Origin: CAYVBJ01 sp964449075
GTDB taxonomy: Bacteria; Bacteroidota; Rhodothermia; Balneolales; Balneolaceae
Direction of reading: 5' to 3'
NCBI GenBank assembly: GCA_964449075.1
Contig: CAYVBJ010000009.1
Span: 28,422-92,421 of the forward strand
Length of the DNA: 64,000 nt
The notes below the pieces were generated by a model that saw only the letters and a program-made list of their open reading frames with translations, ran no database searches and was not told where the DNA came from. Position numbers and translations under genes: made by a program. Shown here in pieces: positions 1 to 6,935 of this stretch; within the stretch, counting starts at the first letter, position 1; each line of letters opens with the position of its first letter.

Positions 1-2133
1 AACAATTCCGATATCAAGTGCTGAAATATTCGGATACTGAGCCACCACACTCTGCTGAAGTTTCTGAGCTGACTCTTCGTTCTCTACCTTCAGTACCGTT
101 GCAAAAAACTGGGGTGCAGGTTCAAGCACACCATTGGGAAAAACGATAAAGAAATTTGGTTCCGGTCTCTGAAAATTCACTTCCCTTATACTTGCTACCA
201 CAGTTTTAACCGGCACACCCTGTACATCAAAGGTAAGACTGTCACCAATTGAAAGATTTAAATCTTCTGCAATGCGAAAAGCCGGAGATATCGGCACAAC
301 ACTATCGATACCATCAGCTTCGCCGATCCATTCACCTTCAACCAGTGTTTCTGATTCTCTCAGATGATCACGATAGGTAACACGGTATTCACGGGTTAGT
401 GCCCATCTCCTCAAATCCAGGGTTGTATCACTCCTTACATCCTGGATATCACGACCTTTCCACTTCTGAAGCCTCATAGATACAATCGGAACGTTCTGTA
501 TCACATTGGCCTCTTCCGAATTAATAATATCCAGTACACCATCGTTTTGATCAGACTGAATATCATAGAAAACCAGATTCGGGGCATCATCACTCAATTG
601 CATATCAATAGTGTTAACAATCATATCCTGGCTTAAATAGAGTGTGCTGATGAGCAGCACTCCCATGCCGATTGTGGTTGTAAGCAACCCTGTTTGATTA
701 TTTGGCCGAAAAAGATTGGCAGCACCCTGCCTCCAGATATAAGAAAAGGAACGGAGACGTAGTTTTTTTACAACATTCATTAACAACCTGGATGTTAAGA
801 GGAGGATCATTGTAAAAAGTATGAGTACAGAGCAGAAAATAAAACCGGACAGGTAGTTTTCAAGAAGAAAACCAACAATCAGTGAAACGACCAGGAATGT
901 TAAAACTCCTACAGATAGTTTCATTCGGGCAGATACATACTGAAGCGGGGATTGCTCCAGGTTTCTCAAGGTTAAAAGAGGTGATATTTTTGTTGACCCA
1001 GCTATGGGCAGGGATGCAAATCCAAGACTGGTAAAAAGTCCGAGGCACAAACCTATGGCAACAGCTTCAAATGAGAACGATTGTGAGATTTCAAACGGTA
1101 AAAAATCAACAAAAAGTGACGGCAGATAGAGCTGAAATCCTACTCCGATGGCAGCTCCTATTATGGAACCAGCGAGTGCCATGATGGTTATCTGCAGTAC
1201 AAAAATAGTAGTGATCTGTTCTGAAGATGCACCAAGACAACGAAGCGTGGCAACAGTCTCCATCTTTTTCTTGATGTAGACATACATTGCACTCGCAACA
1301 CCAAGACCGCCGAGAAGAAGTGCAATCAATCCGATAAGTCCGAGGAATTTGGAGAGGTTATTAACAATCTCCGAGAACTGTTCCTGTCGCGATTCAACTG
1401 TATCAATATCTATCCTGTTCTCCCTGGCAATGGGGCTCATGACGGACAGAGCTCCTGCAAGATCCTGATCTCTATTAAATTTAAGATACGTTTTGTATTC
1501 AAGTCTGCTGCCGCGCTGAAGCAAACCGGATCCTGGAAGAATATCAGCAGAAACATAAACTCTCGGACCAATCAGTGCAAGAGCTGCTGCTTCACCCGGA
1601 ACACTTATCAACTCACCGGTAACAGGAACTTTTACCGTACCCACTTTAATGGAGTCGCCGACGGTTAAACCAAACTGTGTAAGGGCTGATTTTTCTACAA
1701 GAGCCCCCTTTTGTTTTTGAAATATTGAACCGGCTTCGGCGGGATTGGTTTCAAATTCACCATAAAACGGAAAGCCGCCGTCTATACCGCGAATTTGAGA
1801 AAGGCGTGTCTGTCCGCCTTCGCCATATACAACCATGGATGAAAATTCCACGGATGTTGAAATCTCGGCGTCAAGAGTATCAATAATAGCAACCAGCGAA
1901 TCAGGGAGCGGCTGATTGTTGGATTCGAGTTCTAAATCGGCACCTAAAAGTTCACGTGACTGATCCTGAACTGTGTTGAAAATATCTGCACGAAAAGAGA
2001 GGATGGCAACAAGAGCTGCTACACCGGCAATGATAGAAGCTGTGTACATTATGAGTCTCTTCCATTGGGGCCTTGCATCTCTGATTGCGGTTTTCCAGCA
2101 GAAAGGATCTGTAAAATTCTTCAGATAATTCAT
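1..2133 (-). CDS. ABC transporter permease, YbbP/FtsX-type (partial, 3' end outside window)
   Basis: The frame is open from the ATG at 2133 to the window edge (711 codons, no stop), so the C-terminus is missing. The product starts MNYLKNFTDPFCWKTAIRDA and has one transmembrane segment near residues 28-46, a long extracytoplasmic domain, then helices containing LIGLIALLLGGLGVASA and the sequence METVATLRCLGAS typical of MacB/FtsX permeases. A second membrane block follows. This two-module layout is that of YbbP (COG3127), thought to move lipids or lysophospholipids out of the inner membrane. Its ATG overlaps the stop of the upstream ATPase gene as ATGA, so the two are translationally coupled and form one transporter. 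Family call is strong; the substrate is inference. Confidence 0.88.
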   Translation of the reverse strand, partial: MNYLKNFTDPFCWKTAIRDARPQWKRLIMYTASIIAGVAALVAILSFRADIFNTVQDQSRELLGADLELESNNQPLPDSLVAIIDTLDAEISTSVEFSSMVVYGEGGQTRLSQIRGIDGGFPFYGEFETNPAEAGSIFQKQKGALVEKSALTQFGLTVGDSIKVGTVKVPVTGELISVPGEAAALALIGPRVYVSADILPGSGLLQRGSRLEYKTYLKFNRDQDLAGALSVMSPIARENRIDIDTVESRQEQFSEIVNNLSKFLGLIGLIALLLGGLGVASAMYVYIKKKMETVATLRCLGASSEQITTIFVLQITIMALAGSIIGAAIGVGFQLYLPSLFVDFLPFEISQSFSFEAVAIGLCLGLFTSLGFASLPIAGSTKISPLLTLRNLEQSPLQYVSARMKLSVGVLTFLVVSLIVGFLLENYLSGFIFCSVLILFTMILLLTSRLLMNVVKKLRLRSFSYIWRQGAANLFRPNNQTGLLTTTIGMGVLLISTLYLSQDMIVNTIDMQLSDDAPNLVFYDIQSDQNDGVLDIINSEEANVIQNVPIVSMRLQKWKGRDIQDVRSDTTLDLRRWALTREYRVTYRDHLRESETLVEGEWIGEADGIDSVVPISPAFRIAEDLNLSIGDSLTFDVQGVPVKTVVASIREVNFQRPEPNFFIVFPNGVLEPAPQFFATVLKVENEESAQKLQQSVVAQYPNISALDIGIV

Positions 2134-2876
2134 TTATTAAGTACCGTTCCGTCTATTTTATCTGCTTCATGGGTTTGAATCATTTCAGAATGGGAATCAT
2201 AGTCGATTTTGCCATTTTTAAGGCTTATGGTTCTGGAGCATTTTTTTGCCAGTTCTACATCGTGAGTAACGATTACAAGAGTTGTTCCCTGTTCACTGTT
2301 CAGGTCAAACAAAAGTTCTTCAATATGTTCACTTGTCTCTCCGTCAAGGTTTCCGGTAGGTTCATCGGCAAACAGAATATCCGGGTTATGGATAAATGCC
2401 CGTGCTATCCCGACGCGCTGTTTTTCGCCCCCTGATAACTGTGATGGGTAGTGTGTCATCCGGTCCTTCAGCCCTGTTTTTTCAAGAAGAAATTCCGCCC
2501 TGTTTTCCACCTCCTTATACGGTTCATTTCTTAATTCAAGGGGCACCATAACATTTTCTTTAGCCGTCAGAGTAGAAATCAGCTGAAATGACTGAAAGAC
2601 AAATCCAATATTCCGGTTTCTGAAAACGGAGAGTTCTTCTTCCGTCAACCGGGAAATCTCTTTCTCCTTAATATTCACAGAGCCTGATGAAGGCTTATCA
2701 AGTCCGGCACAGAGTCCAAGAAGTGTGGTTTTTCCGCTGCCAGAAGGGCCAACGATGGAGCAAGTGCTGCCTGAGGTGACAGAGAATCCTACGTTATCGA
2801 GTACTGTTAGTGAGCGGCTGCCGCTGCCAAATATTTTTGTTAAATTTTTTACTTCTAAAATAAAAGTTGAATCCAT
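2130..2876 (-). CDS. ybbA: ABC transporter ATP-binding protein, YbbA/LolD-like
   Basis: A 248-residue ATPase, typical length for the MacB/LolD/YbbA class. Visible motifs are Walker A GPSGSGKTT, the Q-loop in VFQSFQL, the signature LSGGEKQRVGIARAF and Walker B ILFADEPTGNLD, followed by the switch histidine in VIVTHD. It would drive the permease encoded directly downstream (ATGA overlap). On the other side lies a divergent TesA-like esterase gene, the same neighbourhood as tesA-ybbA-ybbP in Escherichia coli, which supports the YbbA assignment over LolD. The 185-bp divergent intergenic region holds a perfect inverted repeat that may control both directions. Confidence 0.9.
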   Translation of the reverse strand: MDSTFILEVKNLTKIFGSGSRSLTVLDNVGFSVTSGSTCSIVGPSGSGKTTLLGLCAGLDKPSSGSVNIKEKEISRLTEEELSVFRNRNIGFVFQSFQLISTLTAKENVMVPLELRNEPYKEVENRAEFLLEKTGLKDRMTHYPSQLSGGEKQRVGIARAFIHNPDILFADEPTGNLDGETSEHIEELLFDLNSEQGTTLVIVTHDVELAKKCSRTISLKNGKIDYDSHSEMIQTHEADKIDGTVLNK

Positions 2877-2963
2877 TCGCTTTATTACAAGTTATATAGT
2901 ATAAATTGATGTGTCTTGATAATTATATTCAGGCATAACCTTTACGGGTTTGATACGTGTAAG

Positions 2964-2995
2964 TTTCGTTGCATGTATAGATTGATGCAACGAAA
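2964..2995. promoter_or_regulatory. perfect 11-bp inverted repeat between ybbA and tesA
   Basis: The arms TTTCGTTGCAT (2964-2974) and ATGCAACGAAA (2985-2995) are exact reverse complements separated by 10 bp. The repeat sits 88 bp before the ybbA start and 66 bp before the tesA-like start. No T-run follows on either strand, so it does not look like a terminator. A shared operator for the divergent pair is the simplest reading, which is inference. Confidence 0.5.
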
Positions 2996-3061
2996 TAGTA
3001 ACATTTGCCAAAGCATGAAACATTCCAAAATTGAAAATATACAGCAATAAAGAAACTGTTT

Positions 3062-3691
3062 ATGAAACTTAAAATTACCTATTCAACCATTTTATATCTT
3101 TTTTTTACATTCGCTGTTTGCAATGCACAGGAAGAGAAAAAGAAAATACTTTTTTTTGGTGACAGCATAACAGCAGGTTACGGGCTGGAAAAAGACCAGG
3201 CTTTTCCTGCACTCATTCAAAAAAAAATAGACTCTTTAGGATACTCCTACAATGTAGTGAATGCCGGGTTAAGCGGTGAAACATCGGCAGGCGGCTTACG
3301 TCGCATCGATTGGGTTGCGCGGCAGAAGATCGACATTTTTGTACTTGAACTGGGAGGTAATGACGGGTTGAGAGGAATTGAGCCGGAGTCAACCAAGGAC
3401 AACCTGATCAAAATCATAAAAAAGGTAAGGTCAAAATACCCGGATGTAAAAATTCTTTTCACCGGTATGCAGGCACCGCCAAATATGGGAATTGATTATA
3501 CAGAGAAATTCAAAAATATCTTTTATTCTGTGGCAGACAGCATGGATGTTTATTTTTATCCCTTCATATTAGAGGATGTTGCAGGTTACGAGGAGTTGAA
3601 TCTGCCGGATGGCATTCATCCAACTGCAGAAGGCCACCAAATTATTGCTGATAATTTGTGGCCAAAACTAAAAGCAATCATCGAAAGCTGA
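3062..3691 (+). CDS. tesA: TesA-like arylesterase / SGNH lysophospholipase
   Basis: A 209-residue SGNH (GDSL) hydrolase with an N-terminal signal peptide ending near NAQEEK, so it is probably periplasmic. All four SGNH blocks are visible: FFGDSITAGYG with the nucleophilic serine, NAGLSGETSAGG, LELGGNDGLRG, and DGIHPTAEGH with the catalytic Asp and His. TesA-family enzymes hydrolyse acyl esters and lysophospholipids. The gene is divergent from the YbbA/YbbP-type transporter, a pairing conserved in proteobacteria that suggests a joint role in acyl-lipid turnover. The start at ATG 3062 leaves a good signal peptide. Substrate specificity cannot be read from sequence. Confidence 0.9.
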   Translation: MKLKITYSTILYLFFTFAVCNAQEEKKKILFFGDSITAGYGLEKDQAFPALIQKKIDSLGYSYNVVNAGLSGETSAGGLRRIDWVARQKIDIFVLELGGNDGLRGIEPESTKDNLIKIIKKVRSKYPDVKILFTGMQAPPNMGIDYTEKFKNIFYSVADSMDVYFYPFILEDVAGYEELNLPDGIHPTAEGHQIIADNLWPKLKAIIES

Positions 3692-3847
3692 ACTGACTGT
3701 GACGCCGGTGTCATGGAAGTTTAAAGAAAGTGTAACATCTGTTCCCGGTACTAAGATTTCCTCTTTGCAATCGTTAGATTAGCAGCGTCATATGACATGA
3801 CCTAATCAACTCGAAATAAACATAAACAAAACGTAAGGAGATATCTT

Positions 3848-4285
3848 ATGAAGAAGCTAGCTGCTTTATTATTAGTAGTCGGATTTCTGTTCGCACTTGC
3901 CCCTGCTGAAAACGGAACCATTGAAAATGGCGAAGCAATCGGTGAAAAAGTAACTGTGACCGGAACTCTTGTAGACACCAAATGTTATGGCATGATGCCA
4001 GAAGCAAACAAAGGCAACGAACATGTTGTAATGCATGATGGTAAAAAAGCCAAGATGCCGAATTGTGCAACTGCCTGCGCAAATATGGGAATACCGGTAG
4101 CCGTTGCAACTGACGATGGTGAAACCATTACAATTATTGCACCTGCAGGTCAACTTGCCGACCACATGGCAAAAGAGACCAGAGTTACAGGAACTATTGC
4201 TTTTGCCGGCGGTTTAATTCCTGATAAAGTTGAAGTTAAAGATGGTAAAAAGTGGACAGAAGTAAGTATTCAAACAATGATGTAA
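3848..4285 (+). CDS. exported three-cysteine protein of unknown function (paralog A)
   Basis: A 145-residue protein with a short signal peptide (MKKLAALLLVVGFLFALAPA) and a strong ribosome site AAGGAG about 8 bases before ATG 3848. I do not recognise the family. The mature part is a beta-rich domain with the pattern G-x-L-x-DTxCY (C46), histidines at 59 and 63, then CxxxCAxxGxPV (C73, C77) and RVTGT. The downstream gene at 4376 encodes a paralog keeping the same three cysteines and overall order. Clustered Cys and His in an exported protein beside a CusF-like lipoprotein and a TlpA-like thioredoxin suggest metal or redox handling, which is inference only. Its own terminator follows. Confidence 0.85.
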   Translation: MKKLAALLLVVGFLFALAPAENGTIENGEAIGEKVTVTGTLVDTKCYGMMPEANKGNEHVVMHDGKKAKMPNCATACANMGIPVAVATDDGETITIIAPAGQLADHMAKETRVTGTIAFAGGLIPDKVEVKDGKKWTEVSIQTMM

Positions 4286-4304
4286 TTCTTATTTATGCTT
4301 ACTT

Positions 4305-4346
4305 GAAAAAGGATGGTAGTGTTTTTACATGCCCATCCTTTTTTTT
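4305..4346 (+). terminator. rho-independent terminator after 3848-4285
   Basis: An 11-bp stem (AAAAAGGATGG at 4306-4316 with its complement at 4333-4343) closes on a 16-nt loop and runs into T residues. It separates the two paralogous genes, so they are probably transcribed independently. Confidence 0.75.
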
Positions 4347-4375
4347 ATTGTAAATTTTCAAAATAATTAAAAAAG

Positions 4376-4822
4376 ATGTCTGATTGGAAATTTTTGTTAA
4401 CTTCGATTGCCATTTTGATTGCAATTACAGCGTGCAGTAATGAAGAAGAAATTGTTGAATATGTTGCACCGGAATCGCAATTTATAAAGGGCGATACGCT
4501 TGTCGTATCCGGAATTTTGATTGATACTCATTGTTATGCCCTTGATAAGGAGAACATTGGTCACGATCACAATTTACCGCAGAGTGGTTTCAGAGAGGAT
4601 TGTGCAGAATACTGTGCGCTCCAGGGGTACCCGGTTGGCGTGCTGATTCAGGAAGAAGGTAAAGAGGATTACGTGTGGGCAATTATGACAGCATCTCAAA
4701 TATTTGCAGATTACATGACAGAAACTGCAAGGGTTCGCGGTACCGTAAGATCCGATGGTGTGCTTGATCCGCTGGGTGTAGAACTAAAGGATGGCTCCGA
4801 TTCCTGGATTACAATTATGTAA
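4376..4822 (+). CDS. lipoprotein, three-cysteine family of unknown function (paralog B)
   Basis: A 148-residue lipoprotein: hydrophobic N-terminus then lipobox IAITAC with lipid-attached C20. The mature domain matches the protein encoded at 3848-4285: GILIDTHCY (C53), His at 63 and 65, then CxxxCAxxGxPV (C76, C80), the T[AR]RV.GT segment and a C-terminal VELKDG / WITIM stretch. One copy is soluble and exported, the other lipid-anchored, which looks like duplication followed by relocation. No named domain is recognised. Function unknown; Cys/His spacing is compatible with metal, heme or disulfide chemistry. Confidence 0.82.
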   Translation: MSDWKFLLTSIAILIAITACSNEEEIVEYVAPESQFIKGDTLVVSGILIDTHCYALDKENIGHDHNLPQSGFREDCAEYCALQGYPVGVLIQEEGKEDYVWAIMTASQIFADYMTETARVRGTVRSDGVLDPLGVELKDGSDSWITIM

Positions 4823-4862
4823 ATAAAAAAACCGGTTAGCTGATAAATTAAATGATTTTATT

Positions 4863-5228
4863 CTATTCTTTTACCTCCTCCAGGGAGATAACGACAGCTG
4901 AACTGCCCTGAGATTCAATCTCGAACCGGATACTGTCACCCGGTTCAATTTGCTGAAGCATAGACGTATCACGTATAGAAAATGCCATAGTCATTGCATT
5001 CATAAAGCCAGGTATATCACCATGACGAACAATAAAATTTCGTTTGCTTGGCGGAATGGAGACAACTCTTCCGGATGCTTCAAAGATCTCGGTTTCAACC
5101 TGGGAAGATTCTTCAGACTGACTAGCCGGCTGATCTGTTTCAGAATGGTTTTCATGAGTATCTGAACTGCATCCGACCGGAAGTGAAAAAAGTAACGTAA
5201 AGATAAATGCTTTATAAAATATCTGCAT
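4863..5228 (-). CDS. CusF-like copper-binding lipoprotein
   Basis: The start at ATG 5228 gives MQIFYKAFIFTLLFSLPVGC, a clean lipoprotein signal with lipidated C20. A longer frame starting at 5285 would bury this signal and is rejected. After a His/Ser/Glu-rich linker comes a small beta-barrel with the segment HGDIPGFMNAMTMAF. Its His and Met residues match the copper-binding pattern of CusF-type domains (also found attached to Sco-like proteins). Length about 121 residues, normal for the family. Likely role: periplasmic or outer-membrane copper binding. It is divergent from a TlpA-like thioredoxin gene, a common pairing in copper and cytochrome maturation contexts. Confidence 0.78.
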   Translation of the reverse strand: MQIFYKAFIFTLLFSLPVGCSSDTHENHSETDQPASQSEESSQVETEIFEASGRVVSIPPSKRNFIVRHGDIPGFMNAMTMAFSIRDTSMLQQIEPGDSIRFEIESQGSSAVVISLEEVKE

Positions 5229-5345
5229 CTGTATATTATTTTTAGTCAAAATTAACTTTCTTGAAGAAGCTGAAGGATAAGACAAGAAAATGATAATTGT
5301 AATTAAATCAGAAAATTAATTGTAACAAAAGAGTCAAATAATAAA

Positions 5346-5933
5346 ATGAGATTAAAACAAATCAGATACTTCTGTATATCAGTTCTTGCAATTTTTGCAA
5401 TATCAGGCTGTGGCTCTGAGAAAGATCAAAGCAGTCAATCTACGGCAGAAGTTACCGCTAGCGAACCGGTAACAGCACATGAGAACTCAGATCGCTCGGT
5501 AAGAAAAGCGGACAACGGCACTCTTGGCGAGTTGCCAGATAAAGAATTTGTCACAATGAAAGGTGAGTCTGTGAAACTTTCGGATTACAGGGGCGAAATT
5601 CTTATGGTTAACTTTTGGGCAACCTGGTGCGGACCATGCAGAAAAGAGATACCTGAACTGGTGAAACTAAAAGAGAAATATGGTGACCAGGGTTTTGAAA
5701 TTATTGGAGTAGCTCTCGATGAAGAAGGCTTTGAAGTTGTAGAACCGTTTCTGCAACAATTTGGTATCAACTATACGATTGTAGCAGATGATTATTCATA
5801 TGGAAATGAATTGGGGGGAATCTACATGGTACCCACTACATATCTTGTAAATAAAGAGGGAAAAATAGCATTCCGTAAAATTGGGGAAATAACTGTTGAA
5901 AATATTGAGTCAAAAATTACTGAATTACTCTGA
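5346..5933 (+). CDS. TlpA/ResA-like thioredoxin-fold lipoprotein
   Basis: A 195-residue protein with lipobox AISGCG, a low-complexity Ser/Thr/Glu linker, then a TlpA-like thioredoxin domain starting near residue 60. The active site is WATWCGPCRKE (C95, C98) and the cis-proline region is YMVPTTYLV. Such anchored thioredoxins reduce exported proteins, for example apocytochrome c or copper-site cysteines. The neighbouring CusF-like lipoprotein and the two three-cysteine exported proteins make a copper or redox context plausible (inference). Its 3' end overlaps the convergent SIMPL gene by 9 bp. Confidence 0.88.
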   Translation: MRLKQIRYFCISVLAIFAISGCGSEKDQSSQSTAEVTASEPVTAHENSDRSVRKADNGTLGELPDKEFVTMKGESVKLSDYRGEILMVNFWATWCGPCRKEIPELVKLKEKYGDQGFEIIGVALDEEGFEVVEPFLQQFGINYTIVADDYSYGNELGGIYMVPTTYLVNKEGKIAFRKIGEITVENIESKITELL

Positions 5934-6638
5934 ACCAGCTGGCTTACCGGCATTAAACCGGATATTTACACGGCTAGTAAACTTTACCATTTGAGAGACG
6001 TTCATTAATGATGGCGGACCTGCGGCTCTCATCGATTCGGCTCTGAGTACAGGGTATGATGGTCCGCTTTCAGAATAATCAACAGAAGCAACATTCCGGA
6101 TTTCAAGTCCAAGCTCAGATGCTATCAATTCAGCTTTTCTGTTTGCAGTTTCAAGAGCATTCGCCAATGATTCCCTGTCTCCTTTTTCATTTTCTGAGGA
6201 TTGAAAAGTTGCCTGAAAATTGTCGAAACCGTTTTCAATCAGTGTAACCTGGATCTTTTCATAGATATCGAAATTCCTCAGTGTCAGCTGAACCATCTGA
6301 TTGGTTCTGTACTCAAACTCCTGGTTATTCCCGGTCCGGTTTATCCGGAAAGGTTCAAATACAATGCTGGTGTCCCGAATACCAAATCCGTTAATCAGAT
6401 CTATTACCGTTTCTTCAAGCTGTTTGTGCTTCTCAAATGCTGAGCCCGGTGAATCGGCAATAACCTGCATGGATATTTGCAAAGTTATGTTATCAGCCGG
6501 GTAGAAAGCTTCGCCCTCGACTGATACGGTGATTACGGAATTTTGAAGTTTTTGGGTCAGTTCATTCAGAGACTGAGCTTCCAAAGTGGAAAAGAAACAA
6601 GTAAAAAATAAGCCTAAAATCAGAATTGCTTTTTTCAT
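5925..6638 (-). CDS. SIMPL domain (DUF541) exported protein
   Basis: A 237-residue protein with signal peptide MKKAILILGLFFTCFFSTLEAQ. The body is a SIMPL/DUF541 domain, recognisable from ITVSVEGEAFYPADNITL at the N-side, the ELTQKL and ANRKAELIASELGL helices and the closing TSRVNIRFN strand. SIMPL proteins are periplasmic or outer-membrane proteins of poorly defined function; E. coli YggE of this family is linked to oxidative stress. The gene is convergent with the TlpA-like gene and shares its last bases. Upstream lies a 297-bp AT-rich region leading to the TonB receptor gene. Confidence 0.85.
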   Translation of the reverse strand: MKKAILILGLFFTCFFSTLEAQSLNELTQKLQNSVITVSVEGEAFYPADNITLQISMQVIADSPGSAFEKHKQLEETVIDLINGFGIRDTSIVFEPFRINRTGNNQEFEYRTNQMVQLTLRNFDIYEKIQVTLIENGFDNFQATFQSSENEKGDRESLANALETANRKAELIASELGLEIRNVASVDYSESGPSYPVLRAESMRAAGPPSLMNVSQMVKFTSRVNIRFNAGKPAGSE

Positions 6639-6806
6639 GGAATCGGGGGCTAAAATATTAAGTGTTACCTCTTAGTAGTTTTATTAAAAACATAAACATA
6701 ATAGAATCAATCTATTAATAGTAATCAAAAAAATATTTTAATTTTAAAATTAATCAAAAATTATGCTTGTGTGTTAATTTGAAATATCCAATATTATGTC
6801 ATTGTT

Positions 6807-6822
6807 ATGAAAGCGCTTGCAA
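6807..6822. promoter_or_regulatory. LacI/GalR-type operator (cre-like) upstream of TonB receptor
   Basis: ATGAAAGCGCTTGCAA fits every position of the cre consensus WTGNAARCGNWWNCAW and has the central CG with near-perfect dyad symmetry (TGnAAGCGCTTnCA) typical of LacI-family operators. It lies 114 bp before the TonB receptor ATG in a 297-bp intergenic region (6639-6935) that otherwise shows only AT-rich sequence. No LacI-family gene is in the window. I infer sugar- or ligand-responsive control of the receptor. Confidence 0.55.
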
Positions 6823-6935
6823 ATTATGTTAAACAAAAAATTTAATTGCGATACAAGTCACCTTATTAGCAATATCTGCTTTTACCCCAAGTTTCTGATT
6901 TAAGTTCCGCCAATTATCAATTACGATCCACTGAT

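Noticed and set aside
860..1048. 62-codon minus-strand ORF
   Set aside because: Lies out of frame within the YbbP-like permease gene, which has clear family motifs across this stretch.
3846..4165. two minus-strand ORFs of 87 and 97 codons
   Set aside because: Antisense to the exported three-cysteine gene, which has a signal peptide, strong SD and a paralog.
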